DNA of 50,332 nucleotides. Origin: Verrucomicrobiales bacterium (GTDB taxonomy: Bacteria > Verrucomicrobiota > Verrucomicrobiia > Verrucomicrobiales > DEV007). The stretch spans positions 1-50,332 of the forward strand of contig JAEUHI010000024.1 in NCBI GenBank assembly GCA_016795385.1, written 5' to 3'. The translations under genes were made by a program, and so were the position numbers. The notes beneath the pieces are model-generated. The model worked only from the letters and a program-made list of their open reading frames with translations, ran no database searches and was not told where the DNA came from. Of this stretch, positions 31,827-40,588 are shown piece after piece (the first letter of the stretch is position 1; each line of letters begins with the position of its first letter).

Positions 31827-32750
31827 TTGCAAACTCCCCCCCATCCCTGGCTCGGCCGCCTCGGCAACTTGAATATCTCTCGATCCGAGAGCCGCGGCCC
31901 TGCTCCGCACAAGCCGCTCCTGCTTCTCACGGTGATGGACCAGATCGAGGCCGGGGAAGTTGGTCCGGATGGTCTCGTCCACTACGACGTGCGCCTCGTC
32001 TCGCGCTTCCGCGATTATTGGGAACTCGTCCTCGACCGTCGGCGGAATTCCCCCGACATCGCAATGCCCTTTCACGCTCTCGGCAGTGAACGCGACCGGG
32101 TCTGGGAGCGGCTGACCGTCGATGGCGCACCGTCCCACGCCAAGCTCACTTCGCGGCTCGCCCGCCTCGATCCCGAGCTGTTCCATCTCTTCCAGGATCC
32201 GGCCTTCCGCCTCGCGGCACGCCGTTCCTTGGTCTCGATCTACTTCACGCCTCGGGAGCAGGTCATGCTCTGCGCCCGGCTCCGATTGCCGCTGCCCGCC
32301 ACCGGCGAGATCGAAGCGCTCCGTCGTGATGCCGAGGCCTTCAAGGCGAGCCAACGCAAGGGCCGCGACAGCCGTTTCAAGAGCGAGGTCCTCGGAGGTT
32401 ACCACTACACCTGCGCCCTCACCGGCTACCGGCTCGAGACCGTCAACGGTTCCCTTGTTCAGGCCGCCCACATTCATCAGCACGCCCGGAGCGGCAATGA
32501 CGATCCGCGGAATGGTCTGGCCCTGACGCCCGACGCGCACTGGATGTTCGATGCGGGGCTCTGGACCGCCGTTCCGAAGGGGGATCATTTTCTCGTGAAA
32601 GTCGCGAAGGGACGGTTTCAAGAGGGTTCGGTCGATGGGCGGACCCTGTTGGGTCGGGACGGGATGGCGCTGGTGTTTGATTCGCGGGCGAGGTTGAGGC
32701 CGGATCCGGTGCACTTGGATTGGCACCGGGGGCGGCATGGGATTGCGTGA
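31827..32750 (+). CDS. HNH restriction-type endonuclease with N-terminal recognition domain
   Basis: 307 residues from a TTG at 31827. The N-terminal part (RGPAPHKPLLLLTVMDQIEA, then RFRDYWELV, DIAMPFHALGSE) is the domain found in front of many HNH nucleases of the McrA-like restriction type; some relatives recognise phosphorothioated or methylated DNA. The C-terminal HNH nuclease is at about residues 205-260: YTCALTGYRL, LVQAAHIHQHARSGNDDPRN, then LALTPDAHWMFDAGL, with the first His in AAHIH, Asn in RNGLALTP and the final His in DAH. The domain looks active. It lies 2.3 kb from the phosphorothioation-associated methyltransferase, which makes modified-DNA targeting a hypothesis only. Confidence 0.85.
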   Translation: MQTPPHPWLGRLGNLNISRSESRGPAPHKPLLLLTVMDQIEAGEVGPDGLVHYDVRLVSRFRDYWELVLDRRRNSPDIAMPFHALGSERDRVWERLTVDGAPSHAKLTSRLARLDPELFHLFQDPAFRLAARRSLVSIYFTPREQVMLCARLRLPLPATGEIEALRRDAEAFKASQRKGRDSRFKSEVLGGYHYTCALTGYRLETVNGSLVQAAHIHQHARSGNDDPRNGLALTPDAHWMFDAGLWTAVPKGDHFLVKVAKGRFQEGSVDGRTLLGRDGMALVFDSRARLRPDPVHLDWHRGRHGIA

Positions 32751-32822
32751 CGGCTCAGCGAAGTCCGCGCGCACCAACTCGACCCCGCCTCGGCCGGACG
32801 GGGCTATCTGGCCGACTCTTGT

Positions 32823-33683
32823 TCACTCCGCCTCCGTCGGATCGCCGAACCGGATGAAGGGCAGGATTTTTTCAATGGTCCCTTCACCGATGCCGTCCGC
32901 TTTGTGCAGATCCTCCGGTTTAAAGTAATTTCTCGATTCAATCAGCGCATTCGCTCGAGATTCTCGAATGCCGGGAAGCCTCATCAATTCATCACGGGAT
33001 GCCTCGTTGATGTTAATCGTCTGTCCTTCGACCAGTTTCCCTTTCCCGGATAGCTCCTGAAATTCGGCCTCATCTTTTCGCTGACTACTGCGTTCGGCCG
33101 GGAGGCTGTCCCAATCCGTTTCCGCCCAGATTCCGGTGCCTTTCTTCGCCGCACGCAGCTCGAGATCCTCGAGCAGGGCGAGGTAATCTTCGCGGCTCAG
33201 CCCCGATGGCGTACCGCGGGAGACGCCGAAAGCGCGAGCCAGTCCCCGGCTGACAAGGTGCTCGGCGAGGTCGGTCCCATCGTTCAGGAAGACGAAGGCA
33301 TAGACGCGCTTGAAGTTCGGGTCACCGCGGCCATCAGCGAACGAGGTATGCACCGTGAAGGGCTTTGACAGGACCCGCTGAACTTCCTCCCTCGCCTTCA
33401 GCCCGTAACTCTTCGCCACCGGGAGGGACTTCTCAACGCCGAAGTAGCGACTCTGCGCGCGGAGGCGGCTCACATCGGATTCATCGTTAACGTGGAGCTC
33501 GATGCAGTCGATTCCGTAGAGGCGGACCGTGAAGATGTCGTCAGCTTCCGTCTTCACCTGAAAGCTGTCGCCATCCGCCCATTCCGCATCTACGAGGCGG
33601 CAATTGCGAAACTCTTGCAGCGGGTTCTGTGCGTGCACGAAGGTCGGCAAACACAGAGTGGCGAGGATCAGCAGTCGGGACAT
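32823..33683 (-). CDS. exported SNase-like nuclease with C-terminal helix-hairpin-helix
   Basis: 286 residues from the ATG complementary to 33681-33683; the upstream frame extends 23 codons but lacks the signal. Residues 1-19 are a signal peptide (MSRLLILATLCLPTFVHAQ). The thermonuclease (SNase) domain follows: DGDSFQVKTEADDIFTVRLY, GIDCIELHV, SRGLARAFG, with the DGDS and RLYGID segments that carry the active-site acids and Arg. The C-terminus is a ComEA-like helix-hairpin-helix: ININEASRDELMRLPGIRES, then LHKADGIGEGTIEKI. It probably cuts DNA outside the cytoplasm. It is on the minus strand between plus-strand defence-type genes, so it is not part of that operon. Confidence 0.88.
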   Translation of the reverse strand: MSRLLILATLCLPTFVHAQNPLQEFRNCRLVDAEWADGDSFQVKTEADDIFTVRLYGIDCIELHVNDESDVSRLRAQSRYFGVEKSLPVAKSYGLKAREEVQRVLSKPFTVHTSFADGRGDPNFKRVYAFVFLNDGTDLAEHLVSRGLARAFGVSRGTPSGLSREDYLALLEDLELRAAKKGTGIWAETDWDSLPAERSSQRKDEAEFQELSGKGKLVEGQTININEASRDELMRLPGIRESRANALIESRNYFKPEDLHKADGIGEGTIEKILPFIRFGDPTEAE

Positions 33684-33865
33684 GGAGTGATCAAAAAGAG
33701 CGGAGAAGTGTGCAGGGGTCAATGCGGAAGAGAAGACTGCGGTACGCCACAATGGACGGATGTCAGGGTGGTCGAAATTCGATTGAGCGATTTTGGAATT
33801 ATGGTAATTATATTAACCTTCGCCTGACGCGACCCGGTAGGCAGAGTCTCAATCCAGCATTTCCC

Positions 33866-35740
33866 ATGGCCAGATTTATCAATTCGCTCACCCAGAACCG
33901 GCGCAACGTCACCCCCGGCGAGCGGCGGTTTGCGAAGCGTTTGGAGACCCTTCTGGAGGATGACTACCTGTGCTGGTTTGATGTTCCGGTTGGTCCCGCG
34001 AGGCACTACCCGGACTTTCTGATCCTTCATCCTTCAAGGGGGCTGCTCCTTCTCGAGGTCAAAGATTGGAAACTCGACATCATCCGCCGGCTCGACAAGA
34101 TATCCGCCGAGATCTGTGTGAATGGTGCGGTCAAAACCGTGGCGAATCCGTTGGAACAGGCTCGCAGCTACCTCAATCTGGTGATCAACACGCTCGGCCG
34201 GGATCCCCAGCTCTGCGAGCCGGAAGGCCCCTATCAAGGCAAGATCGGCTTCCCCTACGGCTACGGCGTGGTGTTGACGAACATCACGCGAAAGCAGCTT
34301 GACGGCGCGCTTTCCGAGGAGGAGCAAAGCCTCGTCCTTCCCGGTCGATTGGTGATCTGTCAGGACGAGATGACCGAGTCGGTCGATGCCATGGATTTCC
34401 AAGAGCGGCTCTGGGGCATGTTCCAATACCATTTCAATCGGCGGCTAACGCTCCCGCAGATCGAGCGCATCCGCTGGCATTTGTTTCCGGAGATCCGGAT
34501 CGGCGAGCGGCAGACGACCTTCTTTACCGAATTTGAGGAAAAAGGCGGGGTGCGTCAGGAGCCTGAGTCGATCCCTGATCTCATCCGCGTGCTCGATTTA
34601 CAGCAGGAGCAACTCGCCCGGAGCCTTGGCGGCGGCCATCGTGTCATCCATGGGGTGGCCGGCTCGGGAAAAACCCTGATCCTCGGTTTCCGGTGCGTCC
34701 ACCTCGCCGCGATGTTCCACAAGCCCATCCTCGTTCTTTGTTACAACATTACCCTGGCCGCAAGGCTGCGGATCTTCGTTGCCGATCGAGGACTGGAAGA
34801 CCGCGTAAACATTCACCACTTTCACGAATGGTGCGGCGAACAACTCCGAACCTATCACGTCGAAGTTCCTGAGAACGGCGGATTGGTGTGGGATCGACAG
34901 GTAAAAGCGGTGATCGCCGGAGTCGATGCCGGTCTCATCCCTCGCGCCCAATACGGTGCCATCCTGATCGACGAAGGACACGACTTCGAGCCCGAGTGGC
35001 TGAAGCTCGTCACCCAGATGGTCGACCCCGAGACTGACTCGCTGCTCCTCCTCTACGATGACGCGCAATCCATCTACCGGAAATCCAAGGGACTCGATTT
35101 CAGTCTTTCCAGCGTGGGCATCAAGGCCTCCGGACGGACCTCAATCCTACGTCTCAACTACCGGAACACCCGCGAGATCATTCATTTCGCCTGTGAATTC
35201 TCGAGCCGCGTCCTCGACGCGAAAGCCGCGGACGATGATCACATCCCCGTGGTCCTGCCTGAGACCGGCGGCATCTCCGGCCCGGGGCCGGCCTACCGTC
35301 AGTTCGAAAGCATCGGCGACGAGATCGCCTACGCGACGAAGTGCCTCAAGGCCTGGTACGAACGCGGCGACTTCCTCGGAGAGATGGCCGTTATCTGCAT
35401 GAACATGGACCATGGGAGACGCGTCGCCCATCAGCTCCAGTCCCTCGGGATTCCCCACCTTCTCATGGCCGAGCGTCGTGGCAAACGGTCCTACGACCCG
35501 CGGAGCAACCGGGTCAACATCCTCTCGGTGCAAAGCAGCAAGGGGCTTGAGTTCCGGTCCGTCATCTTCATCGGCCTCGGCCAGATCGACGACTCGGAGG
35601 AAGAAGCCGCGCAGAATATGAAGCTGATCTACGTCGGGATGACGCGGGCAAAGGAGCGGCTGCTGATGACGGCTTCGGGGCGGAATGGATTTACAGAGCG
35701 GTTGGGGCTGATGGTGACGGCTAAATGTGCCGTGGCCTGA
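33866..35740 (+). CDS. NERD-domain UvrD-like helicase
   Basis: 624 residues from the ATG at 33866. The N-terminal NERD nuclease domain (residues about 18-140) reads GERRFAKRLETLLEDDYLCW, then YPDFLILHPSRGLLLLEVKD, a PD-(D/E)xK-type acid-acid-Lys arrangement. A superfamily I helicase follows: Walker A GVAGSGKT at about residues 263-270, Walker B ILIDEGHDFEP (DEGH replaces the common DEAQ), LRLNYRNTREI (motif IV-like), and SVQSSKGLEFRSVIFIGLG and YVGMTRAKERL (motifs V and VI). NERD-helicases are frequent in defence islands. It begins 182 bases after the divergent SNase gene and is followed 67 bases later by the NYN gene. Confidence 0.9.
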   Translation: MARFINSLTQNRRNVTPGERRFAKRLETLLEDDYLCWFDVPVGPARHYPDFLILHPSRGLLLLEVKDWKLDIIRRLDKISAEICVNGAVKTVANPLEQARSYLNLVINTLGRDPQLCEPEGPYQGKIGFPYGYGVVLTNITRKQLDGALSEEEQSLVLPGRLVICQDEMTESVDAMDFQERLWGMFQYHFNRRLTLPQIERIRWHLFPEIRIGERQTTFFTEFEEKGGVRQEPESIPDLIRVLDLQQEQLARSLGGGHRVIHGVAGSGKTLILGFRCVHLAAMFHKPILVLCYNITLAARLRIFVADRGLEDRVNIHHFHEWCGEQLRTYHVEVPENGGLVWDRQVKAVIAGVDAGLIPRAQYGAILIDEGHDFEPEWLKLVTQMVDPETDSLLLLYDDAQSIYRKSKGLDFSLSSVGIKASGRTSILRLNYRNTREIIHFACEFSSRVLDAKAADDDHIPVVLPETGGISGPGPAYRQFESIGDEIAYATKCLKAWYERGDFLGEMAVICMNMDHGRRVAHQLQSLGIPHLLMAERRGKRSYDPRSNRVNILSVQSSKGLEFRSVIFIGLGQIDDSEEEAAQNMKLIYVGMTRAKERLLMTASGRNGFTERLGLMVTAKCAVA

Positions 35741-35807
35741 GCGATGGCTCCACTAACCAAAGTACGAAAACCATTTCGATCTCCGCCGCCGTTAACGCCT
35801 CTTCAAC

Positions 35808-36395
35808 ATGTCGCGCACCCAATACATCTTCATCGACTTCGAGAATGTCGCCGTGTCCGATTTATCCAGAGTTTCCGGGAAACCGGTTCAAGTTTTCGTG
35901 ATCGTGGGCACGAAACAGAAAAATCTGCCGACCACCCTTGTCATGTTCGTTCAAGCTCATCCCGAGCAGATCCGGATCATCCAGACTCCGGTCGAGGGCC
36001 GCAATGCGCTCGACATGGTCCTGGCCCTTGAACTCGGCCGCATCTTGTCGAGAGACCCGGAGGGATACTTCCACATTGTGTCGAAGGACAATGATTTCAA
36101 ATCCGTCGTTCGACACTTGCACGCGGAGGACCGGTTGGTGGCACGATACGGGCAACTCTCCGAAATTCCCGCGCTCAAGACGCTTGAAGAGCGGCTCCTT
36201 TCAATCAAAGCGGAACTTTCAGACGCAAGCAAGGGGCGTCCCACCAACCGGAAAAGGCTCGAGAACAAAATCCGATCCGCTTTCGGGAATGTGATCGAGC
36301 CGGAGTTTGTTGAGAAGATCATCAAGGATCTTGTCCGATCCGGGATCCTCGCATTTACTCCGAACGACAAGGTCGAATACAAGATGGTGGCGTGA
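35808..36395 (+). CDS. NYN/PIN-like nuclease-fold protein with C-terminal winged helix
   Basis: 195 residues. YIFIDFENVAV at residues 6-16 (Asp10, Glu12, Asn13) is the N-terminal acid motif of NYN/PIN-like domains. GRNALDMVLALELGRIL and YFHIVSKDNDFKSVVRHL add the later conserved Asp and the SKDxDF motif. These folds usually cut RNA with a cluster of acids binding metal. A C-terminal segment (RKRLENKIRSAFG, VEKIIKDLVRSGILAF) looks like a winged helix for nucleic acid binding. It lies 67 bases after the NERD-helicase gene and 196 bases before the methyltransferase-HNH-S24 gene, same strand, suggesting one functional cassette. Confidence 0.85.
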   Translation: MSRTQYIFIDFENVAVSDLSRVSGKPVQVFVIVGTKQKNLPTTLVMFVQAHPEQIRIIQTPVEGRNALDMVLALELGRILSRDPEGYFHIVSKDNDFKSVVRHLHAEDRLVARYGQLSEIPALKTLEERLLSIKAELSDASKGRPTNRKRLENKIRSAFGNVIEPEFVEKIIKDLVRSGILAFTPNDKVEYKMVA

Positions 36396-36591
36396 TGGAA
36401 GCGATTCGCGAAAGTCCTCCGCAAAGCTTTGTCGGGAGGGCGTAAAGGCGTTGGATCTTCGATCCGCCGGCGAGAATGCGGGCCGAGGCATGGACGGAGC
36501 GTCTTCAAGACGGCGTGTCGCGGCAGTTGAGTTTCATCGCTTGCGTGTCACCCTTCCCTGAACGCCTTGACCCTCTTCCTGGTCTGTCCGA

Positions 36592-38904
36592 ATGGACTCA
36601 GCCACCGCCAGCTTTTATGAAAAGAACGCGGGCCGCCTCGCGGTCGAGCATTCGCTTGTCGATCCATCTTATTTCGATCTTCTCGACCAGGTCTTCACCA
36701 ACGCCGCGACGATCCTTGACCTGGGCTGCGGCACGGGCCGGGACACGCTCCATCTCCTCACGCGGGGGAAAAACGCCATCGGCCTTGACGCTTCATCGGC
36801 CATGATCTCCGAAGCGGGAGCCTTGTTGCGTCGCCATGGCTACGATCCGACCCGCCGTCTGTTCCTCGGCTCGCTTCCAAGTCTTGATCCGATCGCCGAC
36901 GCCAGCTTCGATGGCATTCTCTGCTCCGGCGTGCTCATGCACCTGCCGGAGGAAAGTATCTTTGACGCAGTCTACGGACTGCGGCGCGTTCTGCGGGCCG
37001 ACGGGACGCTTCTTGTTTCGATTCCCGAGGCCCGATCTGATGTTGATCCGTTGACCTCCCGCGACGCAGGCGGACGCCTCTTTACCCCGCTGCCTGCTGC
37101 CAAATTGCAACTGCTCTTCGAGCGCGTCGGCTTCGCCTTGGAGCGATCCGAATCGTGTCGTGACGGTCTCGGGCGCGATGGAATTCGCTGGCGGACTTTC
37201 GTTTTCCGCCATCTTGGCGAACTCCGTAACCGTCCCCTTCAACTCGTTGAGAGCATCCTCAACCGCGATCAGAAAGTCGCCACCTACAAGTTGGCGCTCT
37301 TCCGTGCCCTCGCCGAGATCGCCCAGACCCAGGCCCACATCGCCGACTACCGAGGAGACGGGCGGGTTGGAATCTCGAACGCAGTCGTGGCCGAAAAGTG
37401 GCTCTTCTACTACTGGCCCGTCTTCGCTGAGGAAAGCCCGATCAAGCAGGGTACAAGCTCCGGCACCCGCGGATCGGACGTGGCGATCCGCCCGGCGATG
37501 GAACCTCTGGTGCGGCATTATGCTAACTGCGGCGGACTGTCGGCCTTCTACGTTGATTGGCGCAGTGATCGGCTCGCAGGCGAAGCTGCGAAATTGGCGA
37601 AAAAGGCGCTGTCCAAGGTAATGCACACGATTTGGAATATGCCGGTGCGCCATGCCGGTGGCGGAGACTTCGACATTCTCCAATACGACCAATCGGCGAA
37701 GTCGATCGTAATGGACGCCTCGCTCTGGCGAGAACTCTGTCTTACCGGCAACTGGATACAGGACGCTACCGTGTTGCGGTGGGCCGAACTCACCGAGCAA
37801 ATCAACGGCGGAGCAGTGAAAGCAAGCCGAATGATCGACTGCCTGCTCACGGTGCCCGATGCGAAGCGCAACGTCGAGGATGCACGGCGCTACTACCTCT
37901 CGCAAGTCGGACGGACTTGCGTCTGGACTGAGCGGGCTATCCCGGGCGAATTCGCGGTAGATCATGCCATACCGTTTGCCCTTTGGCGGAACAACGATCT
38001 TTGGAACCTTCTACCCGCCAGCGTTGAAGCCAACAACCGCAAAAGCGACCGCCTGCCGACCTACGAGTTGCTGCAGTTGCGGCGCGACCTCATCATTCAT
38101 TGCTGGCGTGGACTCGACGAAGCGCTTGGTGAACGTTTTCGACGAGAGGCGCAATCCTTGCTTGGTGCCGACGCCCTTCCTGCCGCGTCGTGGGAAACCA
38201 AGCTCTTCAGTCGGTTCGTGGAAGCTTTCGAGACGACGGCAGCCCAGCGAGGAGCCGCGCGATGGGAACCGGCGGTTGCGGTGTCGAGCCGAGTCCCGTC
38301 GAACCGGATCATTGTTCCCGATCGCGCCCCGTACCCGAAGACCGATGAACGTCTTTATATCGGGCCAAGCGCGATCAGCGCGGAGAAGATGGACGTATTG
38401 GCCGGCGATCGGGAACCAAAGGCGTTGGCGGAACTTGACCACAATCCACGCTTGCTCAGATTCGACGAAATCGGCCCCGGAGCTTTCACCTCCTATCTCC
38501 CCCTCGCTGCATCGCTGGCCGCCGGTTTGCCCTTCCACGGATTTGAGACCGAGGATCTCGCGGTCCTGGAGGAGTTCGACTGGATCGAGGTTCCGGAAGG
38601 CCTTGCGAAGGAGCGCCGCTTCGTCGTCCGTGTCTCGGGCGATTCCATGGAGCCGACGCTGCACTTCGGAGATCTCGTCGTCTTCGAATACCACCGCACT
38701 CCGCGCCACCAAGGTGAGATCGTCATCGCGAATCTGCCCGAATTTGGAGGTGCTACCGGGGGCACGGAAGCAATCAAGCGCTTTCGCGAAGAACCTGATC
38801 GTTGGGTTTTCGAATCTGATAATCCCGAATACGAAGCGATCTGGGTCGAGAAAGACGAGATCGGGTATCCGATTCTGGGGACAATGGTGGGAGTACTGCG
38901 ATGA
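36592..38904 (+). CDS. fusion: SAM methyltransferase-like + HNH nuclease + S24 (LexA-like) peptidase
   Basis: 770 residues. (1) Residues about 1-205: class I SAM methyltransferase, motif I ILDLGCGTGRDT at 41-52, then FDGILCSGVLMHLPEE and LRADGTLLVSIPEA; it lacks the NPPY-type motif of DNA amino-methyltransferases and looks like the Methyltransf_11/25 small-substrate group. (2) About 440-490: HNH nuclease, RTCVWTERAIPGEFAVDHAI with His458, then NNDLWNLLPASVEANNRKSD. (3) About 620-770: S24 peptidase, RFVVRVSGDSMEPTLHFGDL with Ser685 and EAIKRF with Lys729. An Ala644-Gly645 pair in YLPLAASLAAGLPFHG sits where LexA and UmuD self-cleave. Domains 1 and 2 could be released by autoproteolysis. All three active sites look intact. 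The gene is followed by a truncated NERD relic. Confidence 0.85.
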   Translation: MDSATASFYEKNAGRLAVEHSLVDPSYFDLLDQVFTNAATILDLGCGTGRDTLHLLTRGKNAIGLDASSAMISEAGALLRRHGYDPTRRLFLGSLPSLDPIADASFDGILCSGVLMHLPEESIFDAVYGLRRVLRADGTLLVSIPEARSDVDPLTSRDAGGRLFTPLPAAKLQLLFERVGFALERSESCRDGLGRDGIRWRTFVFRHLGELRNRPLQLVESILNRDQKVATYKLALFRALAEIAQTQAHIADYRGDGRVGISNAVVAEKWLFYYWPVFAEESPIKQGTSSGTRGSDVAIRPAMEPLVRHYANCGGLSAFYVDWRSDRLAGEAAKLAKKALSKVMHTIWNMPVRHAGGGDFDILQYDQSAKSIVMDASLWRELCLTGNWIQDATVLRWAELTEQINGGAVKASRMIDCLLTVPDAKRNVEDARRYYLSQVGRTCVWTERAIPGEFAVDHAIPFALWRNNDLWNLLPASVEANNRKSDRLPTYELLQLRRDLIIHCWRGLDEALGERFRREAQSLLGADALPAASWETKLFSRFVEAFETTAAQRGAARWEPAVAVSSRVPSNRIIVPDRAPYPKTDERLYIGPSAISAEKMDVLAGDREPKALAELDHNPRLLRFDEIGPGAFTSYLPLAASLAAGLPFHGFETEDLAVLEEFDWIEVPEGLAKERRFVVRVSGDSMEPTLHFGDLVVFEYHRTPRHQGEIVIANLPEFGGATGGTEAIKRFREEPDRWVFESDNPEYEAIWVEKDEIGYPILGTMVGVLR

Positions 38905-38982
38905 ATATCACCTGTCTCACCAAGATCGCGGCAACCTGACGCGCAAAACAGGGGATCAGCTCGATGGGGAGTCAGCGTGTAA

Positions 38983-39285
38983 CAATCTTCGACATGCCCC
39001 GATGACTCCAAAACCCTGTGGCAGGTGAGTAAGAACGCGGAGTGGCTCGAATCCTATCTCGTGAAAGCATGCGGGTTTTCAGGGCCGGTGAAACAGGTCG
39101 TCGCGATTCCAGGATGGAGGGTGGTGGAAACGGCCCTGACGAACCCCCGCGTCGTCACCGGCAAGGGCGCGGGACATGCGGTGCTCCAGGCAATCGACGC
39201 GAACGGAGAGGCGCGTTTTTCATCGACGCAGCTCACCCGGCTCGTCGCCGCGATGGAAGCGCTCTGTCGGGATGTCGAGGTATGA
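38983..39285 (+). pseudogene. truncated NERD-domain protein, C-terminal fragment
   Basis: The frame opens after a TAA at 38980-38982 and has no ATG; the first usable start is the GTG at 39025 (86 residues). It reads DDSKTLWQVSKNAEWLESYL then VKACGFSGPVKQVVAIPGWR, NPRVVTGKGAGHAVLQAI, SSTQLTRLVAAMEALCRDVE. This resembles the end of a NERD domain plus the following region of NERD proteins (xxLxQVxxNAxWL, PGWxV, NPK, QLxxLxxLExxCRDVE), with the catalytic half missing. I infer a 5'-truncated relic. If translated from the GTG it could be a small protein of unknown use. A 12-codon frame (38901-38939) overlaps the stop of the fusion gene but leads nowhere. Confidence 0.5.
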
Positions 39286-39529
39286 CGCCGACGGCTGGCA
39301 TCCCCTCCTCCGTGATTGGCCTCCTGTCCGGGATGCGAGGGGAGAGGGCTTGAGGACTGGTGGTGCCGTCGCGTGGCTACTCAACCACCGGCTCATGGCT
39401 GGGATGCCTCCGGCATCGGGGACGGCGGGGGCGAAACGGTCTGCCCAACGGAAATTCGGGGCGGAACGAAGCGAGGGTGGCCGGGCAGTTCCCCGACGGC
39501 GGGGAGAATCACGAAGTCTCTCATCAAGG

Positions 39530-40588
39530 TCAGTCTTCCTTCCCCGCTTCCAGCCTCGCCCGGGAAATCTCGATGGCGGCGTGGAGTTTCTGTTGCAGGA
39601 GTTCGCGGGGCGGCAGGGCGGTGAGGTATTCGGCGACATGAATGCCGCTTTGATCGAGTTCGAGAAGTTCGATCTGCTCGGTCTTCTTTCCCGCGCAGAG
39701 GATGAGGCCCAGGGGCGGACCTTCTCCGGCCTGCTGCTCGTGCTTGGCGAGCCAGCGGAGGTAAAGCTCCATCTGGCCCTTGTACTCGGCCTTGAAGTCG
39801 CCGAGCTTGAGATCGATGGCGATGAGACGTTTGAGCCCGCGATGGTAGAAGAGGAGGTCGAGGTAGAAGTCGTCGGAATCGATCTGGATGCGGGTCTGGC
39901 GGCCGAGGAACGCGAATCCGCCGCCGAGTTCGAGCAGGAAGGTTTCGAGTTCGCGCAGGATGGCGTCCTCGAGGTCCTTTTCGAGATAGCGGTCTTTGAG
40001 TCCGAGGAAGTCGAGGAGGTAGGGATCGCGGAAGACGAGGTCGGGCGTGAGCTTGTCCTCACCACGGAGGGCGGCCAGCTCCGCCCTGGCAAGCTCGTCC
40101 GGTTTCTTCGAGATGGCGGTGCGCTCGAAGAGCATGGATTCGATCTTGGCGCGCAGGGTTCGGACGCTCCATCGCTCGACCCGGCACATTTCTGCGTAGA
40201 AATCGCGCTGGAGCTCGTCTTTGAGGTAGAGGATCTCCTTGAAATGGGACCACCCCAATTGTCTCGACAGTGTAGAGACAATCCGGCCCTCCGAAAATGT
40301 CTCCGCAAATTTCACCATGTGCCGGAGGTTCTTCTCCGAAAACCCCGGTCCAAACTCTCCTGTCAATTTTCTCGACAACGTAGAGACAATCTCTCCTCCA
40401 TACTCCGCCCGCTGATTCTTAAGGATTTCCACCTGAATCCGCCGGCCCACCCGCCAGTAGAGCAAGGTCATGCCCGCATTGACCGTCCGGGCGACAGCCT
40501 CGCGGGTTTGCTCGATCATCGCGCGCACGTCGGCTGCCAGGCCGGCCTCGCTGCGGATGATGTCCATGTTGTCGGAACTCGGGTTCAT
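39530..40588 (-). CDS. DUF1016 / YhcG-type PD-(D/E)xK nuclease
   Basis: 352 residues. The N-terminal region (VARTVNAGMTLLYWRVGRRI, EYGGEIVSTLSRKLTGEFGPGF, NLRHMVKFAETF) and the C-terminal PD-(D/E)xK-type nuclease (DFYLDLLFYHRGLKRLIAIDLK, ELYLRWLAKHEQ) match the DUF1016 family, commonly linked with restriction-modification or defence loci. Two similar IVSTLSR segments (EIVSTLSRKL and RIVSTLSRQLGWSHF) are normal for the family. The first ATG (complement of 40586-40588) and one seven codons later are both possible starts. It is the last gene of the accessory island before the tRNA-Ser region, and faces the truncated NERD relic. Confidence 0.9.
   Translation of the reverse strand: MNPSSDNMDIIRSEAGLAADVRAMIEQTREAVARTVNAGMTLLYWRVGRRIQVEILKNQRAEYGGEIVSTLSRKLTGEFGPGFSEKNLRHMVKFAETFSEGRIVSTLSRQLGWSHFKEILYLKDELQRDFYAEMCRVERWSVRTLRAKIESMLFERTAISKKPDELARAELAALRGEDKLTPDLVFRDPYLLDFLGLKDRYLEKDLEDAILRELETFLLELGGGFAFLGRQTRIQIDSDDFYLDLLFYHRGLKRLIAIDLKLGDFKAEYKGQMELYLRWLAKHEQQAGEGPPLGLILCAGKKTEQIELLELDQSGIHVAEYLTALPPRELLQQKLHAAIEISRARLEAGKED

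Noticed and set aside
36592..38904. A normal DNA adenine or cytosine methyltransferase of a restriction-modification pair
   Set aside because: No NPPY/DPPY motif and no PCQ cytosine-methylase motif; the N-terminal domain resembles the small-substrate Methyltransf_11/25 type.
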